Assembly (NCBI GenBank): GCA_045632125.1
Contig: JAZQWC010000083.1
Coordinates: 1-64,000, forward strand
DNA from: CALWPV01 sp045632125
GTDB lineage: Bacteria; Bacillota; Clostridia; Lachnospirales; Bianqueaceae
Length of the DNA: 64,000 bases
Direction: 5' to 3'
Shown here: piece by piece, positions 36,679 to 43,957 of the stretch
Layout of the letters: each line of letters begins with the position of its first letter
Position numbering within the stretch: position 1 is the first letter of the stretch
Notes under the pieces: model-generated
What the model saw: the letters and a program-made list of their open reading frames with translations, nothing else
Told to the model about the DNA's origin: nothing
Databases searched by the model: none
Program-made: the position numbers and the translations under genes

Positions 36679-37692
36679 ATGAACGTATTATTCAGACGAA
36701 ATCTCGGTTTTATTTTTGATGCAGTACAAATGATTAGCTGCAAAACTGCTAAACGCGAAAGCTGGATCGATTCTTTTGTTCGCAGCGGAAGCGAATCGAA
36801 AGATTTACAGACAATTGAAACTATATTAGAAAACATTGACGACGTTAACCCTAAACTATTGATGTTGGGTTATAAACAGCGTCAAAAAGATTGTTTATTG
36901 GAAACCTTGTTGGAGGCTTACGCCGACAGTTCGATGGGTAATTGGGATCCCGCTTCCTTTTTGGAATACATTTCCGATGTACCTCGTTTGAAAGCTTTTA
37001 CGGCTGAATTCTATTTTGGTCATGCTTCCTATGATGCTATTTTAGAGGAGATCGGCGAAGCCGAATTGCCCTCTTCCTTGAAGGCTGTCTTGTATGATTT
37101 TTATCTTTTCCCAGAGCGTTATGTTACTATGGTCCAAAAGGAGATCAACAAGATCTACCTGACTCTGGAAAAATACCACACCGATCATCTGGAACTGATC
37201 ATTTCCTGTCAGGAAGCGTTCAACTACGAACTTCTGGATAGCAAGAACATTCCTTTTGAGAAGAAAAAGAAATGGGATAAAGGATTATCCACCTGTTATG
37301 TCTCTTTCTCTTTAGTACATCAGTACGTCATTTCTCGCAATAAAGTCAACGACACCGGTTGGATCATTTTGGGTTATGACTATGCAAAAGCTTTTGAGCA
37401 GCCCAATGAGATTCAAATTGATATTGCCGGTTTCGGTAATGCCTTTGGCGATAAGCTTCGTGTGAAGATCTTTGAATTGATCGTTCAAAACGGCGAAATG
37501 ACGTTGGCCGACCTTTCCAAAGAGTTGGGTGTGGTAAATACAATTGCAATTTACCATATTGATGTTTTGAAGAAAGAAAACCTGTTGCTCAATCGTCACG
37601 AAGGCCGTAAGGTATTGTACTGCTTGAATTCTAAGCAGATCCACGCCGGTTTGGAAGCTATTGCCGGAGTTTGTGGATTTAGAGAGGAATAA
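36679..37692 (+). CDS. Winged-helix (ArsR-type C terminus) regulator with large N-terminal domain
   Basis: This 337-residue protein has an ArsR-like helix-turn-helix near its C terminus, about residues 258-325 (FGDKLRVKIFELIVQNGEMTLADLSKELGVVNTIAIYHIDVLKKENLLLNRHEGRKVLYCLN). The preceding 250 residues are mostly helical and I do not recognise the domain. The protein is far longer than ordinary 100-residue ArsR proteins and lacks a metal-binding CxC helix. CAGGAGG lies 7 nt upstream of the ATG. A second protein of the same architecture is encoded at 38299-39345, and the gap is filled with palindromic repeats. It is probably a transcription factor sensing an unknown signal through its N-terminal domain. 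Confidence 0.8.
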   Translation: MNVLFRRNLGFIFDAVQMISCKTAKRESWIDSFVRSGSESKDLQTIETILENIDDVNPKLLMLGYKQRQKDCLLETLLEAYADSSMGNWDPASFLEYISDVPRLKAFTAEFYFGHASYDAILEEIGEAELPSSLKAVLYDFYLFPERYVTMVQKEINKIYLTLEKYHTDHLELIISCQEAFNYELLDSKNIPFEKKKKWDKGLSTCYVSFSLVHQYVISRNKVNDTGWIILGYDYAKAFEQPNEIQIDIAGFGNAFGDKLRVKIFELIVQNGEMTLADLSKELGVVNTIAIYHIDVLKKENLLLNRHEGRKVLYCLNSKQIHAGLEAIAGVCGFREE

Positions 37693-37738
37693 ACCTCTGT
37701 TTGGTTTTCTGGTAGTTAGAAACGTTCCCCTTAAAGTC

Positions 37739-37861
37739 TATTTTTCATCGTTATTGGTTGAAAGGCTCAAAAACATCATATGTAACTAGTATCGCTGCAC
37801 TGATGTACTAGTTGCATATGGTGTTTTTTATTGTCTTCAACCAGTAATAAAATGAAAAATA
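37739..37861. repeat. 123-bp imperfect long inverted repeat (includes terminator-like stem)
   Basis: Outer arms TATTTTTCATCGTTATTGG.. (37739-37762) and its near-complement ending ..ATGAAAAATA (37836-37861) enclose inner arms. The inner arms are AACATCATATGTAACTAGTA (37772-37791) and TACTAGTTGCATATGGTGTT (37806-37825), which pair over 20 bp allowing G-U pairs. A T6 run follows the inner arm, so the inner stem can act as a terminator for the first regulator. The outer arms are an unusual extra layer: a small MITE-like element, a structured RNA or paired operator sites are the alternatives. Confidence 0.75.
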
Positions 37862-38018
37862 CCCGTTCTCCCCCCTTAATTCTATGGATGACAACTAGTA
37901 ATAATGTAGAAAATATCCATTGTAGACCGCTTTTTAAGCCTTTGAACTAGTAAAATACTAGTTGCTGCCTTCAATTAAAGAGGTCAACAACTAGTAATCG
38001 CAGCCTCGCGTACTCGTT
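37784..38018. repeat. Array of seven AACTAGTA elements, mostly inverted pairs
   Basis: AACTAGTA occurs at 37784-37791, 37893-37900, 37945-37952 and 37989-37996. Its complement TACTAGTT occurs at 37806-37813 and 37956-37963, and a one-mismatch copy TACTCGTT at 38011-38018. Three inverted pairs result, with gaps of 14, 3 and 14 bp, plus one single copy. The equal 14-bp gap in two pairs suggests a dimeric protein site. They sit only between the two winged-helix regulators; I did not notice further copies elsewhere when reading, but an exact search was not possible. Confidence 0.7.
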
Positions 38019-38298
38019 GTTAACCCGTTTTAATGCATGCGACTACTGTAACTTTATCTTGATAAAATCGTTTTATCCGTTACCTCAGATTTCTTTTTAC
38101 ACATCTTAAATCACAGGTTAATTTCTTTCACACCTTTGCTCTTATTAACCGTTTGTTAATCTTATTCAATTCAGGCATTTATGGTTCATTTCTTAAATCA
38201 ATATTGAATTTATCAGTTTTCATGATTATACTCTAACTATATTAAGTGTTTTCTTATAATAAATTTAAAATACTAAGTATTATAATATTTGGCAAGAA
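38019..38298. other. AT-rich intergenic leader of the second regulator
   Basis: This is about 280 bp of very AT-rich DNA without a convincing gene. It holds a small perfect inverted repeat (GATAAAA-TCG-TTTTATC) near 38060, a GGTTAAT/ATTAACC pair, and two TATAAT hexamers (38255-38260, 38281-38286). Neither TATAAT has a good -35 at the normal distance. The second lies only 13 bp before the proposed start codon at 38299, so the 38255 box is the better candidate. Confidence 0.5.
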
Positions 38299-39345
38299 AT
38301 GAGTGAAATTATGAGTTATTCTTTAAAGTATTATCCTGATCCGGGTATTGCATATGATATATCGAAGATGTTGTTTGTGAAGTTAAATCCTGAGTCTGTT
38401 TGGAAATCTTCCTTAACTTCAATTAATTCTTCTAATAATGAAATTGATTTCATTAAAAATAATGCTTCTCTTCTTCCTGAGGTTGAACAAGAAGTTTCTT
38501 TATTTTTAACCGTTCCTCATCATAAATCAACAACCTTTTTAGCCTCTCTTATTTCAACTCTCATAAAAAATGATTTCGCAAGCTTTTCTTTCTCAGCGTT
38601 AACCGCTGTATTATCTGATACTAAAAGAATAGAAAATGAATTACTGCATTTTTATTTAGGTAATTCTTTAGTTACTTCTAATGATTTTGAACATGCCATC
38701 CGCTACAGCAAGAATATAACAGATAAAACTAAAATTCTCCTTTTCGGTTTTATACTCAATTCTCACAAGTATATTGAAGCGCTGATAAGAATAATCGAAC
38801 TATACTCAAAAATTATTAAATCTCAGTATCTTGCATCTAATCTTTTTGAGTCTTCTTCAGAGCACTTTGTTGATGTCATTTTGGAAAATACATATTCAAA
38901 CAACCAAGATATAAAATTGAATCTATTAAACCATTCCATTTTCTACTCACTTTCTTTCACTACTCCAATTTTCTTGTTTCGCGATTTCACTATCGAAAAA
39001 CCATATTTTATTACAACAGTAAATACTATTCACCATATTGACATGCAATCAACTTTGTCTTTTACTAACTCTCTTGTGCTTGCCGCCAGTGCATTAACTG
39101 ATAAACACAGGATTTCTATTATATCTTATTTGCATTCTCATGATAGTCTCTCCATGACCGAACTTTCAAAACTACTTAACCTTTCAACTACCACAACTCT
39201 TCATCATCTTTCTATACTATGTAAAGCAAACGTAATTACGATGACTAAACATGGTAGAACTAATTTATATTCGTACAATCCTTTTGGATTCGAGATAATA
39301 TCTAAAGCTATAACTATTTTAGAGAAAGGAGGTTACTTACAATGA
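38299..39345 (+). CDS. Second winged-helix regulator with large N-terminal domain, AT-rich
   Basis: This 348-residue protein has the architecture of the regulator at 36679-37692. It has a long unrecognised, mainly helical N-terminal region (about 260 residues) and a C-terminal ArsR-type winged helix (LTDKHRISIISYLHSHDSLSMTELSKLLNLSTTTTLHHLSILCKANVITMTKHGRTNLYSYN). The sequence is clearly richer in AT codons (AAA, ATA, TTA, TCT) than its neighbours, which suggests different ancestry or recent transfer. The start has no strong Shine-Dalgarno; ATG 38311 is an alternative. The stop codon overlaps the ATG of a 34-residue peptide gene (ATGA), so peptide translation is coupled to this regulator. Confidence 0.78.
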   Translation: MSEIMSYSLKYYPDPGIAYDISKMLFVKLNPESVWKSSLTSINSSNNEIDFIKNNASLLPEVEQEVSLFLTVPHHKSTTFLASLISTLIKNDFASFSFSALTAVLSDTKRIENELLHFYLGNSLVTSNDFEHAIRYSKNITDKTKILLFGFILNSHKYIEALIRIIELYSKIIKSQYLASNLFESSSEHFVDVILENTYSNNQDIKLNLLNHSIFYSLSFTTPIFLFRDFTIEKPYFITTVNTIHHIDMQSTLSFTNSLVLAASALTDKHRISIISYLHSHDSLSMTELSKLLNLSTTTTLHHLSILCKANVITMTKHGRTNLYSYNPFGFEIISKAITILEKGGYLQ

Positions 39346-39446
39346 AAATTTGGAAACACCCTGTTATTACACTGTTGTCTTCTAGTCAGATTTCTTCATC
39401 TATCAAAGCTAACGCCTATTCCTGCGTTTACTGTTTTTTAAAATAA
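39342..39446 (+). CDS. 34-residue peptide translationally coupled to the regulator
   Basis: An ATG overlapping the regulator stop (ATGA) is preceded by AAAGGAGG 9-10 nt upstream, the best kind of ribosome binding site. The frame begins MKIWKHPVITLL, continues with a Ser-rich stretch (SSSQISSSIKANA), and ends AYSCVYCFLK. It contains two cysteines three apart (C28, C31). The W-x-x-P-x-I start resembles leader peptides of clostridial ribosomally made, modified peptides. The AxA before YSC could be a cleavage site, giving a nine-residue product. A terminator follows at once. No modification enzyme or exporter is adjacent. Expression and function are inference; the coupled start and terminator are seen. 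Confidence 0.65.
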   Translation: MKIWKHPVITLLSSSQISSSIKANAYSCVYCFLK

Positions 39447-39461
39447 CTAATTGTTATTAAA

Positions 39462-39508
39462 AACAAAAAGTGGACATCCTTCATATTTTAGGGTGTCCAC
39501 TTTTGTTT
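39462..39508 (+). terminator. Terminator after the peptide gene
   Basis: A stem of AAAAGTGGACAtCC-type arms (39462-39480) pairing with GGgTGTCCACTTTTG (39490-39508) ends in a T-rich run. It closes the regulator-peptide unit 16 bp after the peptide stop. The remaining bases to 39687 show no gene. Confidence 0.85.
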
Positions 39509-39687
39509 TACCTTCATTTACTTGATTTCAAAAATATTAATATATATTAGTACCGTAATACTTTGCCTACATCAAACAAAAAAACGATTACTATTTGAAT
39601 ATCTTGTACAGCAGGATTGAAAAGTTCATTTTATTCCGGCATTGTAATAACTTAGCATTGAATATCCACCTGTTATGGCCTCTTTCG

Positions 39688-40620
39688 TCACACTCTTCCA
39701 AACGCCCCGGCATCCACTTCTCCATATAACTCCTCATAATCTTCCCCAAGATAACAGGCGAAAGTGGCAATATTCTTAAACCCGATTTCCCGATAGCGTT
39801 TGATATCCTCTATCATCTCATTTTCTTTCAAAGTAAACTTCTTCGGCGGCTTTGTCCATCCGGAATACATGGAGTTATCGTACCAATATTCCAACACCTT
39901 GGCATCCTCTTCACCAAAATATGTTAAAAGTGGTTTGATCATATTCCATTCTCGTTCGATGAGTTCCGAAGCATTATCGCCTCTAGCTGTATATTTTTCA
40001 AAGGGGGCGTATTCTAAAAACACTCCCTGTTCGGGTTTTATCTGCTGCGGTGGAACCACAGTATCCACATAGGCTAAGTATGCTACCTTCGCATCCGGAA
40101 TCACTTTACGAATCTCCCTTTGCATAGCATTGACGGCGATTAGCTGTTGATCCGAAGGTGACAGCTGTTGACATTTCGGACAATGACAATGCAAATCCCG
40201 ACCATCATCCATCCAAAAATAGAATTCATGATCGCTTCCATACAAGGCCAGAGCCAGTTCTGCTGCGTTTTTTGCAAATATACTCAATGCTTCCTCATTC
40301 GAAACACAGAAATTAAAATCGTTGCTACGTTCCCCCTTTTCGTTCATACGGAAGTATTCGGGATGCATCTCAAACAGTTCTTTCGGCATCAAATATCCTG
40401 CAGCGTGGAATTCATATTCCACTTCCATATGATTGACTCTGGCATAATCGATGAGACTTTGATATTCGGCGGTTTTGCATTGCTCCAGCAGTTTTTTCAG
40501 TGAATCCGCTGCCCGTATTCCCCCTACCGGGTGAATACCAAGTACATCGATACCGTTTTGACTCATACGATCGATCCATTGTTTCGATATTTCATCTGGA
40601 TGAATGATCATTTCCTTCAT
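39688..40620 (-). CDS. DUF4838-like carbohydrate-active protein
   Basis: This 310-residue protein resembles DUF4838 proteins, which are found among glycoside hydrolase-like enzymes and have no firm function. Motifs include YEFHAAGYLMPKELFEMHPEYFRMNEKGERSNDFNFCVSNEEA, FYFWMDDGRDLHCHCPKCQQLSPSDQ (a Cys/His-rich site) and VLEYWYDNSMYSGWTKPPKKF. No signal peptide is present, so the protein is probably cytoplasmic. GGAGG precedes the ATG. It follows the WbsX-like gene by 20 bp in the same operon. An alternative is a distant GH20-like barrel. Confidence 0.72.
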   Translation of the reverse strand: MKEMIIHPDEISKQWIDRMSQNGIDVLGIHPVGGIRAADSLKKLLEQCKTAEYQSLIDYARVNHMEVEYEFHAAGYLMPKELFEMHPEYFRMNEKGERSNDFNFCVSNEEALSIFAKNAAELALALYGSDHEFYFWMDDGRDLHCHCPKCQQLSPSDQQLIAVNAMQREIRKVIPDAKVAYLAYVDTVVPPQQIKPEQGVFLEYAPFEKYTARGDNASELIEREWNMIKPLLTYFGEEDAKVLEYWYDNSMYSGWTKPPKKFTLKENEMIEDIKRYREIGFKNIATFACYLGEDYEELYGEVDAGAFGRV

Positions 40621-40640
40621 AAACTTTCACCTCCAAGATT

Positions 40641-41753
40641 TTAAATCCCTGAATCCATGAATGTTTTCTTTATTGCTTCAAGATATCCGTATCCGTTTAT
40701 ATCATCGGGTTGAAGGTACGTACCCTCTGTCCACTCATTCCAACTATTTACAACGATAAGGGGTGCTTTGAGGTCAGCGGATTTGTCTATATACTTCTTT
40801 GCAAGTGCAAATCCCTTTTCGATATTTTCAGGAGTTGTATCGTAGCATATCTCGTCAATGAAGTGGGGGTATCTGGGGTTCGGATCCCACCCCAAAGATA
40901 CATTAGGGTAATAAGGCGCTTTTACAGTTTCCTTGACCTGAGCGTACCCAACCGCAACGTCACGCACAACGTCGAGATAAGATTTCTTAGTGTCAACGAA
41001 ATCGGTGTAACCGTAGTGAGTAACTCCGTCAAACTCGCACATATTTACAAAGGTTAGGATGTCCATTCCTGATTTCTCGTCAATGATTTTATCCATATAT
41101 CCCTTGCCTCTTACTGTGTAGTGGAGTTCAAGCCCTGGAAACCCTGCCTTTACGGCCTGCTCTCTGAACCATTTGAGCGCATCGAGGGTCTCATCAACAC
41201 CGCCAAGTCCTCTTACGAGGTTTTCAATATCGAAGAGCATATATACAGGCTTGCCGTCAATCTTATAGTAGTTCGATTCCGTGAAATATTTCTCAATCGT
41301 TCTGTTTGCGATATACTCAAAGGTCTTTCGGTCAACGGCACCGTCCCAGATGGGATCCCATCTGTTTGCCGTTCTCGTATCCCACATAGAAGTTGCCGTA
41401 TGGTTCGCCCACATAAGGTAGAACTTCATTTTATCTTTGTTACGTGCTTTAAGGAAGCCATTATTCAGGCACTGCTCAAGGAAAGGACGGTTGTCATACC
41501 AATACCAGTCATAGATAAATACGTTTACTCCGTATGAAGTAGCCACCTCTATCTGCATTTCCATTATGTAAGGATCGGCCTCATTTACATAACCCCAAAT
41601 AGGCTTACGAGGCCACATATGACCCTCGTACTTAGGTTTTACTGCCTTTACTGTCTGCCATTCACCGTATCCTTCGGGCCAAAAAATACGAGTTCTGGGT
41701 TCATCACCGGTATATGCGGGCCATATGATCGCTGCTATATCATATTTCTTCAT
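40641..41753 (-). CDS. WbsX/GH99-like glycan-processing protein
   Basis: This 370-residue protein looks like the WbsX (glycoside hydrolase family 99-like) domain. Supporting motifs are IIWPAYTGDEPRTRIFWPEGYGEW, YGVNVFIYDWYWYDNRPFLEQCLNNGFL, KMKFYLMWANHT, and the C-terminal PLIVVNSWNEWTEGTYLQPD. The acidic residues of the last motif fit an endo-acting glycosidase. I set the start at 41753 because AGGAGGG lies about 9 nt upstream; the 36 codons before it overlap the promoter. It heads the two-gene operon with the DUF4838-like protein. Confidence 0.82.
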   Translation of the reverse strand: MKKYDIAAIIWPAYTGDEPRTRIFWPEGYGEWQTVKAVKPKYEGHMWPRKPIWGYVNEADPYIMEMQIEVATSYGVNVFIYDWYWYDNRPFLEQCLNNGFLKARNKDKMKFYLMWANHTATSMWDTRTANRWDPIWDGAVDRKTFEYIANRTIEKYFTESNYYKIDGKPVYMLFDIENLVRGLGGVDETLDALKWFREQAVKAGFPGLELHYTVRGKGYMDKIIDEKSGMDILTFVNMCEFDGVTHYGYTDFVDTKKSYLDVVRDVAVGYAQVKETVKAPYYPNVSLGWDPNPRYPHFIDEICYDTTPENIEKGFALAKKYIDKSADLKAPLIVVNSWNEWTEGTYLQPDDINGYGYLEAIKKTFMDSGI

Positions 41754-41844
41754 TATACATTCCCTCCTGTGGCAATTTTCTGTTTTCGGATATTCGCTAC
41801 ATCCATCATCCCAAATCACAAACAGAGTATCGCATACCAAATTA

Positions 41845-41873
41845 ATTGTATCATATTGCATATATACTGTAAA
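41845..41873 (-). promoter_or_regulatory. Promoter of the WbsX-DUF4838 operon
   Basis: Minus strand: -35 TTTACA (41868-41873), a 17-bp spacer, and -10 TACAAT (41845-41850) with extended TGA. It falls inside the longer upstream frame, supporting the downstream start codon. Confidence 0.78.
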
Positions 41874-41932
41874 TACAAGCGCAAAACTGTTAAAGTGTCT
41901 TTTTGCTAAATCGATCCATTATTTTGGCAAAT

Positions 41933-41973
41933 AAAAAATCTGAACAGTTTCTTTTTACGAAACTGTTCAGATT
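41933..41973 (-). terminator. Terminator after tRNA-Val
   Basis: A perfect 15-bp stem (AATCTGAACAGTTTC, 41937-41951; partner 41959-41973) is followed on the minus strand by TTTTTATTTG, 13 bp after the tRNA. Confidence 0.9.
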
Positions 41974-41985
41974 TGCTTGTTTTAG

Positions 41986-42058
41986 TGGACACTATAGGGC
42001 TCGAACCTATGACATCCTGCTTGTAAGGCAGGCGCTCTCCCAGCTGAGCTAAGCGTCC
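41986..42058 (-). tRNA. tRNA-Val (anticodon UAC)
   Basis: The cloverleaf is visible on the minus strand: acceptor GGACGCT pairing with AGTGTCC (one G-U), D arm GCTC..GAGC, and anticodon stem CCTGC/GCAGG with loop CTTACAA (anticodon TAC). The T arm is CTATAGG-type with GGTTCGAGCC. It is 73 nt long and CCA is not encoded. A terminator follows. Confidence 0.95.
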
Positions 42059-42113
42059 GTTTCTTGAATTTGATTATAGCACTCAATCTGGGAGAAATCA
42101 AGCATTTTCTTTA

Positions 42114-42144
42114 AAAAAAGAGGCTTCCACATTGGAAGCCCCTC
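42114..42144 (-). terminator. Terminator after the acetate transporter gene
   Basis: Minus strand: GAGGgGCTTCCA pairs with TGGAAGCCTC across a 3-nt loop, followed by seven T residues. Confidence 0.9.
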
Positions 42145-42160
42145 ATCGTCGTATGTACAA

Positions 42161-42730
42161 TCAACCTAAAGGCAGGATCTCTTTTCCGTATTCTGCATTC
42201 AAGATCTGGCCCATGGCGCTGTAAATGGCAGACAGACCACAGAAAATACCCTCAAAACCAGCAATTGTGGTAATTGTATGATTTCCGGTGAAATCGCCCA
42301 GAGCCAGCAGAATGAACAAAACGGTCAAAGAACCGAATACTACCTGAGTCGCACGATTATGTTTTAAAGTACCAATGAACATGAAGAATGTGAAGATTCC
42401 CCACAGCAGCAGATAATAACCCATGGCTACTTTGCTGGCTGCCTCAATACCTGCACCAGTAAAGGGATTCACCCAAATCAGTACCAAAGACCACCAGAAC
42501 AATCCGTATGCTGTAAAAGCAGTTCCAGCAAATGTATTGCCCTGACAAAGTTCACGGATACCTGCGATAATCTGAGCTAAACCACCCAGTGCAATACCCA
42601 TAGCCACGATTACGATGGACAAAGGCAGCAGACCTGCATTGTGAAGATTTAACAAGACAGTGGTCATACCAAAACCCAAAAGCCCCAAAGGACCGGGATT
42701 GGCAAGTTTGTTTTTCATTTCTGTAGACAT
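42161..42730 (-). CDS. Acetate/succinate uptake transporter (SatP/YaaH/GPR1-FUN34 family)
   Basis: This is a 189-residue, six-helix membrane channel of the AceTr family that moves acetate or succinate. The family motif appears as NPGPLGLLGFGMTTVLLNLHNAG near the N terminus (NPAPLGL in most members). Further support comes from GGLAQIIAGIRELCQGNTFAGTAFTAYGLFWWSL. GGAGG lies 8 nt before the ATG. It has its own promoter with an overlapping inverted repeat and a strong terminator, so it is a single-gene unit. Direction of transport in a fermenting anaerobe (often export) is not visible. Confidence 0.93.
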   Translation of the reverse strand: MSTEMKNKLANPGPLGLLGFGMTTVLLNLHNAGLLPLSIVIVAMGIALGGLAQIIAGIRELCQGNTFAGTAFTAYGLFWWSLVLIWVNPFTGAGIEAASKVAMGYYLLLWGIFTFFMFIGTLKHNRATQVVFGSLTVLFILLALGDFTGNHTITTIAGFEGIFCGLSAIYSAMGQILNAEYGKEILPLG

Positions 42731-42756
42731 ATTATTTCCTCCGTTAATAAATTAAT

Positions 42757-42793
42757 TCGACATTATTATACGGATGTGTCGATAAAAAAGCAA
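42757..42793 (-). promoter_or_regulatory. Promoter with overlapping inverted repeat, acetate transporter
   Basis: Minus strand: -35 TTGCTT (42788-42793), a 17-bp spacer, and perfect -10 TATAAT (42765-42770). A TCGACA/TGTCGA inverted repeat (42757-42762, 42777-42782; 14-bp gap) brackets the -10, where a repressor would block polymerase. Confidence 0.7.
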
Positions 42794-42832
42794 GTCTAAA
42801 AGCAACAAATTCGTATTCTAATCATATTAGAC

Positions 42833-42861
42833 TGGTTTTTGTTTAGTTGCTATGATATAAT
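42833..42861 (+). promoter_or_regulatory. Candidate extended -10 promoter of the M55 gene
   Basis: TATGATATAAT holds a perfect -10 (42856-42861) with extended TGA. The -35 position (TGGTTT, 42833-42838) is a poor match. Confidence 0.5.
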
Positions 42862-42928
42862 TCTGATTATAATTTGAACCAATATCCCCTAACCTATATC
42901 TTGAAAAATATAAAGGAGATGCTATACC

Positions 42929-43726
42929 ATGAGAGTTTTTATTAGTGCTGATATTGAAGGTACCGCTTTTACCACCGTTTGGGATGAAACCAGAAAGGGA
43001 GAGCTGGATTATCCTGCTGCAGCTCAGCAAATGACCAATGAAGTGAAGGCCGCCTGTGAAGGTGCGATTGCAGCCGGTGCCGATTACATTCTTGTCAAAG
43101 ATGCTCATGGCAGCTGCCGCAACATTGATGTTCGTCAACTTCCCAAATGCTGTGAAATCATCCGCTGTGGTACCGGCAGCCCCCGTGCTATGGTTGAAGG
43201 AATTGACGAGAGTTTTGACGCAGCCATGTTTATCGGTTATCACTCTCCGGCCAGCAAAAACGGAAATCCTTTATCACATACTTATAGCACTAAAACTACC
43301 TTAATCACTTTAAACGGTGAAGTATGCTCCGAATTCATGCTGTACAGTTACTGCTGTGCTCTGTATAAAGTACCGACTGTATTTCTTTCCGGTGATAAAA
43401 TGCTGACCGAAGATAGTCAGGCTATGCACCCCTGCTTAAAAACTGTTGCTGTGAAAGATGGTTATGGTGGTTATACTCGCTGCAAACAACCTGATTATGC
43501 CTGTGATCTGATCCGCGAAGGCGCCGAGATCGCGTTGAAGCAGGATCTGACCAATGCCCTTTGCACCGTTCCCGAGCATTTCGTTTTCGAAATTTCTTAT
43601 AAAGAACATACCAACGCAGCCCGCAATGCCTATTACCCTGGTTTCAGTATGGTAGACTCCTATACCATTCGTATGGAAACCGATAATTTGTGGGATGTAT
43701 TACGCTGTATTCCGTTTGTACTGTAA
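42929..43726 (+). CDS. M55 family D-aminopeptidase (DppA-like)
   Basis: This 265-residue zinc peptidase belongs to the DppA family, whose Bacillus member releases D-alanine from D-Ala-containing di/tripeptides. Metal and catalytic motifs are ISADIEGTAF at the N terminus, VKDAHGSCRNI near residue 60, FIGYHSPA around 105, and SGDKMLTED. AAAGGAG precedes the ATG. It stands alone between a transporter and tRNA-Asp, with its own terminator. It may recycle cell-wall peptides; the VanX-like dipeptidase at 57315-57854 would act on related substrates. Confidence 0.92.
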   Translation: MRVFISADIEGTAFTTVWDETRKGELDYPAAAQQMTNEVKAACEGAIAAGADYILVKDAHGSCRNIDVRQLPKCCEIIRCGTGSPRAMVEGIDESFDAAMFIGYHSPASKNGNPLSHTYSTKTTLITLNGEVCSEFMLYSYCCALYKVPTVFLSGDKMLTEDSQAMHPCLKTVAVKDGYGGYTRCKQPDYACDLIREGAEIALKQDLTNALCTVPEHFVFEISYKEHTNAARNAYYPGFSMVDSYTIRMETDNLWDVLRCIPFVL

Positions 43727-43741
43727 TTATAACCCAGAACT

Positions 43742-43772
43742 AAAAAGGGGCTTTCATAGCCCCTTTTTTATT
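43742..43772 (+). terminator. Terminator after the M55 gene
   Basis: A perfect AAAAAGGGGCT/AGCCCCTTTTT stem with a 5-nt loop is followed by a T run. Confidence 0.92.
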
Positions 43773-43793
43773 GCATATAATCCAAAACAAACA

Positions 43794-43834
43794 ACAAAAA
43801 ACCTCTTTCATCTTCTCAGACAAAAGAGGTTTTC
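43794..43834 (-). terminator. Terminator after tRNA-Asp
   Basis: Minus strand: AAAACCTCTTT pairs with AAAGAGGTTTT, ending in TTTTTTG, directly downstream of the tRNA. Confidence 0.85.
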
Positions 43835-43836
43835 AG

Positions 43837-43910
43837 CGACTCCGACGGGGCTCGAACCCGTGACCTTCGGCGTGACAGGCCGACGTACTAACCAGCTGTA
43901 CCACGGAGCC
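43837..43910 (-). tRNA. tRNA-Asp (anticodon GUC)
   Basis: Minus-strand cloverleaf: acceptor GGCTCCG pairing with CGGAGTC, anticodon stem GGCC(T)/(A)GCC-type with loop CTGTCAC giving anticodon GTC, and a T arm with GGGTTCGAGCCC. It is 74 nt long, with discriminator G73 and CCA not encoded. It lies 47 bp after the GTPase-NYN gene on the same strand. Confidence 0.95.
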
Positions 43911-43957
43911 AAAAGTTCGCATTACTTGCGAACAAACATATTATATCACACTATTTC

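Noticed and set aside
36679..37692. Metal-sensing ArsR repressor
   Set aside because: The protein is three times too long and lacks the CxC metal-binding helix motif.
37784..38018. AACTAGTA repeats as a possible CRISPR array
   Set aside because: The repeats are only 8 bp, alternate in orientation, and are unevenly spaced; no cas genes are nearby.
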